Source of the DNA: Strigamia acuminata
Lineage: Eukaryota; Arthropoda; Chilopoda; Geophilomorpha; Linotaeniidae
NCBI GenBank assembly: GCA_949358305.1
Contig: OX442315.1
Coordinates: 12,364,427-12,428,426 of the forward strand
Length of the DNA: 64,000 nucleotides
Direction of reading: 5' to 3'
Shown: in pieces, positions 55,501-64,000 of the stretch
Layout: every line of letters begins with the position of its first letter
Numbering within the stretch: position 1 is the first letter of the stretch
Program-made: the position numbers and the translations under genes
The notes under the pieces: generated by a model
Seen by the model: the letters and a program-made list of their open reading frames with translations, nothing else
Databases searched by the model: none
What the model was told of the DNA's origin: nothing

Positions 55501-56160
55501 ATTCGATGCGGTTGCTCTTGGGACCAGCACCTGCACATAAATTACGTTCAGATCCCCGTTGTTACAAAAATCACCGTGCCAGATGTGGAGAGAAAAATCA
55601 GCGGAAGGAAAAGCGAGCGTCAACAAATCCAAAAGTTTATTTCGGAGTTGAAAGAAATTATAGCGGAACAGGAGGCTGAGCAGAAGAAAATAATCGAAGC
55701 GAGCGTGTCGATGGCTTATTATTTGAGCAAAAATGCAATTCTGCCTTACAACGACGTTTTAGGGAGATACATTGACCATTTAATTGAAAAGGAGAAGCAG
55801 AAAGTGGTCGTGGACGGCAAAGACGACCTTTTGAATCGGTTAAATTCGATGCGCGCAATGTACGACGTAGAAGTGAAAAGTTTGAAAACTGCTATCGAGG
55901 CGGCGAAGACTAAGGAACTCACTTTTTCGGAGTTCCAGCAGCGCTTGGTGGACTTGTACAGACTCAAGCACAATGGGATGCAATTGCACCAGGCAATTAA
56001 GATGGCGTCGCTGGACAGTGAGCAAATGAACAAACAGTATGAAAAGTTCCACGACTTTGAGAAAGTAATTGGACGTCATGGGCTTCAAGGCGTTGGTCGA
56101 TTCGAGTCATGCTTTCAAATAGAACAAAGTGTTGTGAAGACAACCACCCGCAAGTCGTAA
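52555..56160 (+). CDS. Stonustoxin-type perforin-like protein fused to a GTPase domain (1201 aa)
   Basis: Single-exon gene; TAG directly precedes the ATG, fixing the start. Residues 1-~275 resemble the MACPF-like start of the stonustoxin superfamily (LGALYDARKD at 27-36; THFVVGITYGANSV). Next come a helical segment (~280-385) and a thioredoxin-like region (~385-500), in the order known for stonustoxin; the PRY/SPRY end of the fish toxins is absent. Instead there is a Cys cluster (from C522), a GTPase domain with P-loop GVTGVGKST (606-614), switch-2 DTPG (692-695) and FTHSR at the G4 site, a Cys/His cluster (C926 to H994) and a coiled coil (~1010-1050). No signal peptide is seen, so it probably acts inside cells. 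A pore-forming defence role with GTP control is inference. AATAAA follows at 56237. Confidence 0.85.
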   Translation: MAVSDLKMKISNDNNIVRNAVGRHARLGALYDARKDSFVEISVLNEPIPNSATEVTKTPSSNLNCIPTENIVDKFNTLSIIPEMRASIVANLVSLEGHAKYLQAEPKNKKVRKSIVYAVRTEVERLIFTGELKQHFSSHALDLDFATHFVVGITYGANSVISLEENDYSTGEKKRKINEDLQREIRKFETRIYEVGDSILAECETWYSVNIFSDIRPCTTDSPTTGEEALKKLTMLPRMVKMANSGKGNPIMYTLMPISVLRDHLNSTSTKEAASYLDQNSISNFTASISELADTKLEISDLMYKLETHQYCVPVENLRKLTQLKSQVENDETKSRLEFKETIIALRSGVEGVEMPTTCEFVRKNIKIQLNVFNNLLRKIELADKLKSLGVSYVGSNETKGLDEIKKLASTVYVLLLQSEFQGINTQSWNQNKNHFFYLLDKCRTNDIASSFVAIDLDMRTDLKINENHLPIHIVMIRNENVVDFDVYATFLQQRSACYAKTSGFHEDRPTPWKRTKLELQCPGFFNGVCADDTCKWSCDDCKEALSYGFDEFLYCSCGRAHFTKFSFRCTDVRHGQNFIPFNGYQLNNLLSQIPPCKELNVLILGVTGVGKSTWINAFLNYLAFPSLDAASKEELLSVTSSSFQLTDERDTTHTIRFGHDDNEVLEPGQSATQDVKAHLFTIGNTLLRLIDTPGIGDVRGVAQDKDNFKKILKYLRSLKWLDGICILLKPNESRLNVLFEFCIKELLTHLHRRASKNIVFCFTHSRETFYKPGDTRQPLAELLRQNNIEISLEKDTMYCMDNESFRFLCAVNQGIDFRESVKKSFSESWTISVEETNRLISHFKKREPHILIDTISLNNARQNIVCLTKPIADISRNIQQNLAIINDKIELLSSAEASEHDLVKMLFVDIIKLETEPLDHPRTVCGAASCVKYHPAADGTVSVVQYVQHCHSRCHLPGISVNIVGDARIKQCDAMKGTLNCIRCGCSWDQHLHINYVQIPVVTKITVPDVERKISGRKSERQQIQKFISELKEIIAEQEAEQKKIIEASVSMAYYLSKNAILPYNDVLGRYIDHLIEKEKQKVVVDGKDDLLNRLNSMRAMYDVEVKSLKTAIEAAKTKELTFSEFQQRLVDLYRLKHNGMQLHQAIKMASLDSEQMNKQYEKFHDFEKVIGRHGLQGVGRFESCFQIEQSVVKTTTRKS

Positions 56161-56580
56161 TAAATGAGTTTAAATTTTTTTCAATAAGACATGAACCAAA
56201 ACTGGTTGTTGGGATCGACAGTGTCCATGTAGCAGTAATAAACAATACTTATTATTATTAATAGTTTTTACACACTATGCATGAAAACATGATCTGACCA
56301 ACAGCTTCACTGCATTCCTTGTTTCGCCTCTGTATTCATTCAAGAAATAAAAAGCAGTAAATGAAGAATTGCTCTTTACTTTTTAGAAATAATTGTTTGA
56401 TTTGATTGTTTTGTGTGAAATGTGTAAAAATGAAGTTATTTATGCATTGCTTTTATTTTTATTTTGAAGTTAAAACCAGTTTGGAGATGCACAACGAGTC
56501 ATAAGGTCACGTAATCACAAGCAGCAGGTGTTTAAAATTTTGTATACTGTAAGTTTCCTTTGTTCATTTAAAGTGTAATA

Positions 56581-57193
56581 CAGTGTAGGCTGCGTAGCCC
56601 GGACATAGTACCGACCGGACAGCTGTGTGGTCCGGACAAGTTTGCCGGGGCCTGGACCCAACCAATAAGGAGCAATGCTAAATTTGCTCTGTGGTCCGGA
56701 CAGCTCCCCCTTCCGGAATCCGGACTAAGCGATGCGTCCCGTATAGGGAAAAATCGCTGTGTAGTCCGGACAAAAACCAAAAATGCCGATTTTCTAATGA
56801 AACAAATTAGAAAAAAAAATTAAAAACACAAAAATTTAAATAAAAATTTAATTTATTGCATGTTTACGAACGTAGACATGGCATAACATATGTGCACATG
56901 GCGCAACAATACCTTTAACGCAAATTTCCTTTTCCAACCCTTGTGAACCAGCAATAAATAAAAATTTCATTTAAATTTTAGTGTTTGTAATTTTTTTTCT
57001 AATTTTTTTCATCAGAAAATCGGCATTTTTGAATTGTTTTAATGTAGCAGAAATTGATTTTCTTTAACTCTCTAGTCCGGACATATGGCATTTGTCCGGA
57101 CCAGAGAGTGTATATGCCCTACAGAATGGACATTGTCCGGACCGGACAAGTTTCTGGGTCCTGTCCTATGTCCGGGCTACGCAGCCTACACTG
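56581..57193. mobile_element. Foldback-type MITE, 613 bp, TA flanked
   Basis: Terminal inverted repeats start CAGTGTAGGCTGCGTAGCCC and are perfect for ~28 bp. Inverted homology continues deep inside (AAAAATGCCGATTTTCTAAT against its complement at ~57005-57030). The flanks are TA (56579-56580, 57194-57195). GTCCGGACA occurs repeatedly in the subterminal parts, each with a TCCGGA palindrome. No transposase. Lies ~400 bp past the perforin-like gene. Confidence 0.92.
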
Positions 57194-57359
57194 TAAATTT
57201 TAATTGTTTTCTGTTCAGATTTGAATCTGATTTCAAAATAAACACTATCTTACCTTTGAAGACTGTGATGCAAATCTTTCGTTTTGTTCGGGAGCATTCT
57301 TCGATTGGTTTATGTTTCTTATTTTCGCAAAAATTGACTGATCAAGATTTGTTACTTTA

Positions 57360-57690
57360 ACTGCAATCCAACCGCCATGTTGCTGGATTTACAAAAATCT
57401 GGGTTGCAAAGGAAACGGAAATTACAATTTCTGGGTAGTATTATAACAGTTCATTACATGAATTCAGTTTTGAGGATTGAACATTGAACTGAAATTAAAA
57501 ATAAATGATAGTTGCTCCAGTTATTCGTTTCTCGTCGTCGTGTTTGCAGCCAGATATAAAGCCGACTCGTTTGCAATTTTTACCATAGCGCGGCGCCATC
57601 TGCAAATTATTAAAATTTTAAATGTTTTATTTTCTAAAATTTGACCAAGATATTGAAGTTCAGTAAAATGAAAGACATCAGCGAACAACT
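57360..57690. repeat. Dispersed repeat, copy 2
   Basis: Homologous to 19655-20010 in the same orientation: ATCCAACCGCCATGTTGCT, TGGATT, ATTGAACATTGAACTGAAA, ATAGCGCGGCGCCATC and AAGTTCAGTAAAATGA in the same order. Confidence 0.65.
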
Positions 57691-58217
57691 AATATCACCC
57701 TTTTTATTGTGTAAATACAGCAGAGACAACTGCTGACTCTGCTCCTCTCACCAGTCACCACTGTGACGCTCAGTGGCAAGATGAGAAACCTGTTGCAGCC
57801 TTCATGAGCAGCCACATGGGTCGTACAAGTAAGTACGGCAGAGTGTTTGTCCGGTGTGACCGACCACGTCACCCATGGTATTTTCAATGTATTTTCAATG
57901 GGGGAAATGCAGGCAAGCCAAGAGGCAGCAATCGCACAAGTTTCCTTAATACCGTAATCACTTTCTTACGTTTGGCATACCACGGTGTCCAGAATACTTC
58001 CTGGATGTTTGCAGTGAATACAGGCACAATTGGCTGTAACAAAAAGTGAAAAAATCGATAAAACTGGTTTCTTGGTGTTACGATGAATTTTGAAAAGCAA
58101 AATTTAAGCGACTGGGTGTCACGGCTTCTACAAATGTTGTTTTGTACCAGCCAATAGCAAACAACCATTTACAATCAGCTGAATCTACACAAAACAAAAC
58201 AATGAAGTGACCACATT
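57691..58217. other. Intergenic, nothing recognised
   Basis: No credible coding region on either strand; frames of 80-94 codons here have no family resemblance and overlap on both strands. Confidence 0.35.
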
Positions 58218-59555
58218 TTATTCAGAGTAAATCTGTACATCCAAGTTTTTACTTTTGATATAACTTTCAATTTCATTATAGACTACAGCGTTAATTTTAC
58301 GACAATCGGAGATGTATAACCGATTCATTGGATTTGGCAATTGCAACAAATCTATGATAGAAGCTGAAGTAACAAAGTGGCACGACGACAATCCAAGGAA
58401 TTTCAAATACTGTAGCGCATTCAAACTTACAACTTCTGAAATCAAACTCGCAGAAAGGTCCATTTCACAATGAACAAACAACAATCTTTCTAAACTTTTA
58501 AACTGTACCAATATCATTCTCATTGCTTGTTCGGTAATTGGGCCTAGACGCAATAAGCGAAGTCGACGAAGCTTTTTCATTAGAGCATCACTATCATCGA
58601 TTTCATTGGAAATTGTGCACTGTCGTAATAATAATTCCTCTAACATTGGCCAAGCACGATCAATAAGTTTAAAATTGACCGGTCTAACTCCAGTAAGAAG
58701 AAGACTCTTCAATCGTTGAGGCCATATTGAAATATTAGAATTCAAATGGGCTTCAACGTCAAACAAACTTAATGTTCTTACATTAGGAAAACTCTTCCTC
58801 GGGATGGGAATGTATTCGTTAGCTTTCGCTGGAAGTTCTTCGATGGCATAAGTGCGCGGTGTTTCGTTTGTATTCGAGAGTTCAGCTAACTTAGTTAGCA
58901 TTTCGAACCAGTTACCATTTCCAAACTCTTTTAATTTGGGCAGTTGGTTGAGAACGAACAAGCAAATTTCGGTTCTTATCCATTTATAATAAGGAATAAT
59001 CAAATATTCCAGCTTGGCGCAATTACATAAAGACTTTAGTCCAATATCGGTAACTTTGAGCCAACAATTAATGTCGAGATGTGTCAGAAGTGTACAGTTC
59101 TTTCCGATTGCAGCAGCAACTTGATCGGTACAATCTTCAGTTGTCAGAAAGTATAAACGTTGCAGTTTCGGTAAGCTTTGCAGCAGTTTGATTGTGGATG
59201 TGGATGTGGGTGGAATTGTCACTGTTGGATCTCCGTAATGTTGTCCCAAGTGTAAATGCACAAGGTTTTTACACACTTGGCCAATTTTGTCATAAAGAGG
59301 AGTTACGGCTAGATCAAACTTAGTCAAACGGTGCAGGTAGGTGGCGCCGGGATGAATGAAAATGTTTGAAGGAAAAGTTAGATCAGTAGGTGTACGGCCA
59401 AATTTTCGATATTCGAGTAGTTTTTTAAAAATTCCATTAATAAGTACGGCCGGTTGATCTACAAGTTGATCTCGCATCTCTTTCTCTTCAAAACGAGTGG
59501 TCGTCACATTTAAGCACAATTTCTCTAGACTCGGCGCTGATTTCCTGCGTGGCAT
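58218..59555 (-). CDS. Leucine-rich-repeat protein, AMN1/FBXL-like (445 aa)
   Basis: Single-exon gene with about ten to twelve irregular leucine-rich repeats of the cysteine-containing kind (LTHLDINCWLKVTDIGLKSL, LEELLLRQCTIS, LRLLRLGPIT, FLGLSSCHFVTSASI, LYISDCRKINAVV). It starts MPRRKSAPSLEKLCLNV, followed by a segment (LVDQPAVLINGIFKKLLEY) that loosely resembles an F-box-like or similar adaptor helix. LRR proteins of this kind usually bind protein partners, often as substrate receptors of ubiquitin ligases; that role is inferred from the family and is not proven. The stop codon TAA is embedded in an AATAAA, so the poly(A) signal may overlap the end of the gene. No signal peptide. Unrelated to the GTPase family around it. 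Confidence 0.82.
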   Translation of the reverse strand: MPRRKSAPSLEKLCLNVTTTRFEEKEMRDQLVDQPAVLINGIFKKLLEYRKFGRTPTDLTFPSNIFIHPGATYLHRLTKFDLAVTPLYDKIGQVCKNLVHLHLGQHYGDPTVTIPPTSTSTIKLLQSLPKLQRLYFLTTEDCTDQVAAAIGKNCTLLTHLDINCWLKVTDIGLKSLCNCAKLEYLIIPYYKWIRTEICLFVLNQLPKLKEFGNGNWFEMLTKLAELSNTNETPRTYAIEELPAKANEYIPIPRKSFPNVRTLSLFDVEAHLNSNISIWPQRLKSLLLTGVRPVNFKLIDRAWPMLEELLLRQCTISNEIDDSDALMKKLRRLRLLRLGPITEQAMRMILVQFKSLERLLFVHCEMDLSASLISEVVSLNALQYLKFLGLSSCHFVTSASIIDLLQLPNPMNRLYISDCRKINAVVYNEIESYIKSKNLDVQIYSE

Positions 59556-60315
59556 GTCGACTGTGTTGGAAATCGTCGGATCGCAACAAACACCAGATTA
59601 AAGTGTTTATTCAAATGAAACAATGTGGTTAAATACTACAGCACTAAGCCCTGATTGGCTAATATACAAAACGTCTTGTGTACTTTGTATCGTTCATACG
59701 GTGTATTGGCGGCCGTAACACACGGACTGTCAATCCACTTTAAATACTTATTAATTACAGTTTTTATGAAATAAATCAAATAAATCGTCAATTTGCTCTT
59801 TCTCGTTCGAATATTTTCCTACATTCTTCAAAATGTGTCTCGAGTCTGGTTATTCTAAAACCTGAATCTGTTAACGGGTATTTTCTTCACACAATAAAAT
59901 TAGTATATTAAGTAACTGACACTTCATCCACGTCTAATGCAGGACTGGATTAAATTCGTGTAGATTCATTGTAATTGTAAAATTTTAAAATCTAAATTTT
60001 CCTCCGGAATCTATATTTTAATTATTACTTTGTCTTAGTAAATTATTGCAATATTTAGTATTTATTAGAAATGAATGCTTTCATTTCATTCTAGAAATTG
60101 TTTTAATTTTTAAGGCAGTATTTCTAACAAAAACTGGTTAAAATTTTCTAAAAATGTAAATATAAAAAAATAAATGTTCAGACAGACCAAAATAGTTTCA
60201 ATTCTTTTATTAATGCTTTGGAATAATTCAAGACATTTTTTATTTCAAAGTTTTAAATATTAATATACATTACAAAAAATAAATAACAATGTTAAATACA
60301 GCTTAATTTTTATCA
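59556..60315. other. Upstream of LRR gene, nothing recognised
   Basis: AT-rich, no coding region. The LRR promoter should lie in 59560-59750, but no clear core element is seen. Confidence 0.35.
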
Positions 60316-60775
60316 TTACAAATTATCACATTGCTTATTTACATCATGAAACTTCTCAAAAACTTTGATTTTTTCTTTTATCGGGTTTAAAACCGGCTCA
60401 ATAAACTTTTGCAACAGTTTTCCACAATTTGTTTTTGCACACAACTCTTTTAGAACAAGTTTGAACTCGGAGCGGCCAAATTCCTTAGTATTAGCTATTT
60501 CTTTCTGAAACAATTTATATGCCCGAAAATAATCATCTCTCAATATTGCAAGTGTAGCCAATATGCTAGAAGAATTTTCACTAACATCTGAAAACTCCAA
60601 ATAATACATTATCATATCATTATACTAGTATGACATGCAAGTTTTTTTATTTAAATATCTCTTTATTTTTATACTAGATTGTATAACTGCCTGCTGTTCT
60701 TTCACACAGTTCGTGCCCCTTACTCGAAGCAAAACATTTCTGCTCTTCTCCAGAACGTGGATTTGAAGATGCCAT
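60316..60775 (-). pseudogene. GTPase-like family member H, internally deleted
   Basis: The first ~25 codons (MASSNPRSGEEQKCFASSKG, HELCE) at 60698-60775 are joined directly to the C-terminal ~145 codons (EQQAVIQSSIKIKRYL, then FRAYKLFQKEI, KEFGRSEFKLVLKELC, FIEPVLNP). Cys clusters and the entire GTPase-like domain are missing, and a TAG interrupts the frame at ~60627. It is closest to member D (shared KEFG and FIEPVLN/LIEPVLN tail). A copia element sits 53 bp upstream of its start, in the former leader. Confidence 0.88.
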
Positions 60776-60828
60776 TATTAGTTGAAGAAAATCTAAAATT
60801 GAAAATAATTGACAATTGAAATTTTGAA

Positions 60829-61028
60829 TGTTATATTCCTGTCCGCCAGGTGTCTTTACCACCTGTGCACCTGTATTTGGCACTGACCAATCAGTGCCCT
60901 GTTTTGTATTTAGTGCTCCGCGCACTTTTAAACATCTGTTTTAGATTAAAACCATCACTGTTAATATTTCACCAAAAAGCCAAGCGTCTCCATTTTTATG
61001 CCTCCAACATATTAGAACAAAAACTACA
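60829..61028 (+). mobile_element. 5' LTR of a Ty1/copia element (about 200 bp)
   Basis: Starts TGTTATATTCC and ends AACTACA, followed at once by a primer-binding-like GGTTATGGGCCCAG (61029-61042), which resembles the initiator-tRNA-derived site used by copia elements. Preceding bases TTGAA (60824-60828) are the likely 5-bp target copy. The 3' LTR is outside the window. It is inserted in the leader of pseudogene H, whose sequence otherwise matches the leader of member F up to this point. Confidence 0.75.
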
Positions 61029-61042
61029 GGTTATGGGCCCAG
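61029..61042 (+). promoter_or_regulatory. Putative tRNA primer-binding site of the copia element
   Basis: GGTTATGGGCCCAG directly after the LTR end. Internal initiator-methionine tRNA sequence is the known primer type for copia-like elements; the match is by recall. Confidence 0.55.
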
Positions 61043-61149
61043 CACGCTTCCACTGCGCTTAAAAATCATCAAGTTTTGTACCGGAACATTCGAGGAAGTT
61101 AAAAACGAATTTAACACGAACATTCCACAAGAAACAGAACTAAGAAACG

Positions 61150-64000
61150 ATGGCGAACGGCGGCGGAAATTCAGCTCGAATCGAGGCGTTGGGAAAGGAA
61201 AACTTCGACACATGGAAGATCCAGATGGAAGCAATTTTGGATCAACGGGACCTACTCGTGCACGCGGAAGGTACGTCGAAACGACCAGAGACCATTGAAG
61301 GCAACGCGAAACGTATGAAGGAGATCGAGACGTGGGAGAAAAGTGATCGAACAGCCAAAAATGACATTTTGCTAAACATAAAGCAATCTGAACTTCGAAT
61401 GGCCAAAAATTGCAGCACCGCAAATGAATTGTGGAGGAAGTTGCATAGTGTGTACCAATCGAAAGGACCGGCAAGAAAAATCACGTTGTTAAAACGACTC
61501 GCGACACACAAGATGGCGGACGGAGAAAACGTGGAGAGTCACCTAAAAGAATTCTTCGAACTAGTAGACAAATTGCTAGACATGGATTTTAAAATGCCCG
61601 AAGATTTCACAACGATTCTACTGCTACTGAGTTTGCCAAATTCCTACGACAACTTTCGATGCGCAATAGAATCCCAAGATAAATTGCCATCGCTGGAAGT
61701 TTTGGAGGGAAAAATCAAAGACGAGTCGATCGCCCGCGGAAAAGGAAAAGAAGACGTGTCGGACGCCATGATGGCCAGAAAAACGTTCCAAAAACGTAAG
61801 CAACCAAAGAAATACGGCGACGAAAATTCGAATTCGACCGAGAAGCCAGTTTTCAAATACAAGTGTCACGGTTGCGGAAAAATTGGCCACAAAATCGCCG
61901 ATTGCCGAAGTAAAAGCAAGAAGGAAAGCGCATCAAGAGCCGAGAAATCCAAGTACGAATTATTTTTCTGCGAGCAAATCGAGACAGCGCTGATAAGCGA
62001 GACGTCACGACCGAAAAATTGGTGTTTGGACAGCGGCGCCAGCTCCCACATGTGCTCGAACGATTCAACATTTTCGACGATCGAATTCCTGAAAAACCAA
62101 AAACTGAATTTGGCCAGCAAAGCGAGTACAAAAATCGACGGAAAAGGAACCGCGAAAATTGTCGTCAACACCGGGAACGGAAATGTGAAGCTGGATTTGG
62201 CGGAAACTCTTTTGGTGCGAGATCTACGAACGAATTTGATGTCGGTCGGGAAGATCACAGAACGGGGACACAAGGTGATTTTCGATGATAAGTCAGCAGA
62301 AGTGATAAATCCGAAGGGAGAAATCGTATTCACCGCCGAAAAAAGGAACGGACTGTATTACATCGTCGACGAGACCGAGGATGCTGCGACTGCAGCGGAA
62401 ATCGAAGTCGGAACCGGATCAAAACCTGCAAAACCCGCAAGTACGAAAATACAAGAATGGCACAAAAGACTTGGGCACCTGAACGAGTCAAGTCTGAAAA
62501 TACTAAACGAAAAGGCGGACGGAATGAATTTGGAAAAGGACGCCAAGCTGCCAACTTGTGAAACTTGCATCGAGGGGAAGCACGCAAGTACGAAATTTCC
62601 TGACTCCACGTCAAAAAGCGAAAAACTGCTGGAACTTGTACACTCGGACGTTTGCGGACCAATGCCAACAAAGTCCATGAACGGATCAAGATACTTCGTG
62701 ACCTTCACCGACGACAAATCGAGGTGGTGCAAGGTGTATTTTCTGAAGCACAAAAGCGAAGTTTTCGAGGCATTCAAGTCATTTAAAACGTTTTGCGAGA
62801 GGGAAACTGGTTGCGCACTAAAAGTTTTACGATCGGACAACGGGAAGGAATATGTAAATAAGAAATTCGACGCATATTTACAAGAAAACGGCATAAAGCG
62901 CCAAACCAGCGTCGAACGAACCCCGGAACAAAATGGCGTCTCGGAAAGAATGAATAGAACTTTGATCGAGATGGCACGATGCATGTTACTGCAAGCAAAA
63001 TTGCCTAACTCATATTGGGCGGAAGCAATCAACACTGCATGCCACATCCGAAATAAATGCCCGACTAGAAGTTTGGAAAATGAAATCCCGCATCAAGTCT
63101 GGACCGGAAGAAAACCGAATGTCGACTATTTTCGAGTTTTTGGAAGCAGAGTCTTCGCGTTGGACAAGAAACCGAACAAGGGGAAGTTCGAACCGAAGTC
63201 AAAAGAATGTATTCTCATCGGATATTGGGACGGATCGAAGGCGTATCGCTTGTGGTCAAAAAGCGAAAACAAAATTATAAAAAGTCGCGATGTGAAATTT
63301 GTCGAAAAATCGGAAAATGAAACGAATGAAGAATGTGAAGAAAACGATAATAACAATAATCTTAATGACATTCTCACCGATTGCAGAACAGATCAAATCG
63401 AGAATGGAACCGAAATTTCCGAGGACGAAGTCGAGAGCGCAGGCGAGAACGAGCCCGATAATGAGGACGAGAGAGAGACGCAACACGAAGAAGCCGAACC
63501 TCGTCAGAATGAAAACGCGCAAATAATTCCACGACGATCCTCGAGAACGCCAAAACCTTACCCAAATCGAAATGGGGACCCACCCAGAAAGAAATACACC
63601 AGAAAGAATCCGACAACAACTAATGAAGTTTTGGACGAAATTGCACAGATAGCAATTCTCGACGATCCAACGACAGCGGCCGAAGCTTTGAATGGAAACG
63701 ACCCACAAGAATGGATGAAAGCGATGAAGGAAGAGTACGACGCTTTAATCGAAAACGAAACGTGGGAGGAGTGCGACCGACCAAAAAATAGAAACGTAAT
63801 CGGATGTAGATGGGTCCTCCGCACGAAATTTGAAGCAGACGGGTCAATCGAACGCAGAAAGGCCAGACTGGTCGCCAAAGGATATGCACAGCAGCCAGGC
63901 ATCGATTACTTTGAAACCTACGCGCCCGTCGCACGACCGGGATCAATTCGAATGATGATGGCAATCGCAGCCGAGTTGGGATTGACCGTACACCAAATGG
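61150..64000 (+). CDS. Ty1/copia gag-pol polyprotein, intact, runs off the right edge
   Basis: One frame, 950 codons, no stop (read codon by codon). Order: Gag (residues 1-~235), zinc knuckle CHGCGKIGHKIADC (239-252), protease LDSGASSHM (Asp 294), integrase zinc site H438/H443/C470/C473, DDE core with D500, D563 and E599 (exact 35-residue spacing), a long acidic linker, and the start of reverse transcriptase (CRWVLRTKF, KARLVAKGYAQ, YAPVAR) before the window ends just ahead of the first catalytic Asp. Integrase before RT defines copia. Every catalytic motif within reach is intact, so insertion is recent and the element may be active. Start chosen as the first ATG, 107 bp after the primer site. 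Confidence 0.95.
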   Translation, partial: MANGGGNSARIEALGKENFDTWKIQMEAILDQRDLLVHAEGTSKRPETIEGNAKRMKEIETWEKSDRTAKNDILLNIKQSELRMAKNCSTANELWRKLHSVYQSKGPARKITLLKRLATHKMADGENVESHLKEFFELVDKLLDMDFKMPEDFTTILLLLSLPNSYDNFRCAIESQDKLPSLEVLEGKIKDESIARGKGKEDVSDAMMARKTFQKRKQPKKYGDENSNSTEKPVFKYKCHGCGKIGHKIADCRSKSKKESASRAEKSKYELFFCEQIETALISETSRPKNWCLDSGASSHMCSNDSTFSTIEFLKNQKLNLASKASTKIDGKGTAKIVVNTGNGNVKLDLAETLLVRDLRTNLMSVGKITERGHKVIFDDKSAEVINPKGEIVFTAEKRNGLYYIVDETEDAATAAEIEVGTGSKPAKPASTKIQEWHKRLGHLNESSLKILNEKADGMNLEKDAKLPTCETCIEGKHASTKFPDSTSKSEKLLELVHSDVCGPMPTKSMNGSRYFVTFTDDKSRWCKVYFLKHKSEVFEAFKSFKTFCERETGCALKVLRSDNGKEYVNKKFDAYLQENGIKRQTSVERTPEQNGVSERMNRTLIEMARCMLLQAKLPNSYWAEAINTACHIRNKCPTRSLENEIPHQVWTGRKPNVDYFRVFGSRVFALDKKPNKGKFEPKSKECILIGYWDGSKAYRLWSKSENKIIKSRDVKFVEKSENETNEECEENDNNNNLNDILTDCRTDQIENGTEISEDEVESAGENEPDNEDERETQHEEAEPRQNENAQIIPRRSSRTPKPYPNRNGDPPRKKYTRKNPTTTNEVLDEIAQIAILDDPTTAAEALNGNDPQEWMKAMKEEYDALIENETWEECDRPKNRNVIGCRWVLRTKFEADGSIERRKARLVAKGYAQQPGIDYFETYAPVARPGSIRMMMAIAAELGLTVHQM

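Noticed and set aside
52457..56245. Antisense frames opposite the 1201-codon gene
   Set aside because: No motifs; they mirror the codon pattern of the real gene.
61031..63964. Many minus-strand and other-frame reading frames opposite the copia element
   Set aside because: Shadows of the continuous plus-strand polyprotein frame.

Overview
The window is AT-rich animal nuclear DNA, most likely from an invertebrate; an arthropod or crustacean fits best but is not proven. Grounds: spliced genes with GT-AG introns, C-type lectin and LRR genes, Ty1/copia and Ty3 retroelements, several kinds of TIR transposon, satellites and minisatellites, and no operon-like gene packing.

The central theme is one gene family. 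A single-exon gene at 52555-56160 (+) encodes a 1201-residue protein: a stonustoxin-type perforin-like N-terminal half, a Cys-rich cluster, a GTPase domain with an intact P-loop, a second Cys/His cluster and a coiled-coil tail. The rest of the window carries minus-strand relatives that contain only the second half (Cys cluster, GTPase-like domain, Cys/His cluster, tail). In every relative where the region survives, the P-loop is destroyed in the same way, with acidic residues plus Thr-Pro where Gly-Lys-Ser belongs. Four are intact (4271-6175, 12199-14103, 16672-18561, 42039-43892). Four are broken (7390-7918, 20184-22087, 45083-46699, 60316-60775). They come in repeated pairs, a type-1 gene followed upstream by a type-2 gene, with a conserved leader intron and promoter between them.

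Layout. 1-7903 is one unit of a tandem segmental duplication (C-type lectin, minisatellites, type-1 gene, type-2 fragment), repeated from 7904. 14192-15501 is a Mutator-like element inside the leader intron of the second copy. 16672-22087 holds an intact type-2 gene and a frameshifted type-1-like pseudogene. 22.1-25.3 kb is AT-rich with no clear gene. 25.3-32.9 kb is a 62-bp satellite of about 116 units, interrupted by a TA-flanked MITE. 32.8-39.4 kb holds a repeat-coding reading frame, an LTR and a decayed Ty3 element. 40-41.5 kb holds a gag/LTR remnant and an orphan promoter that looks like the joint of two divergent genes. 42-46.7 kb is the third gene pair. 46.9-50 kb is a composite TIR element containing a ~1-kb near-perfect palindrome with tRNA-like modules. 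50.5-52.1 kb is a cluster of small inverted-repeat elements. Then come the perforin-like/GTPase gene, a foldback element, an LRR gene, a deleted family member and a young copia element running off the right edge.

Working view (inference): this is a fast-evolving, repeat-driven cluster of putative defence genes. One full GTPase-fused perforin-like protein sits beside many GTP-binding-dead partial copies that could act as partners, regulators or decoys. No function has been tested here.
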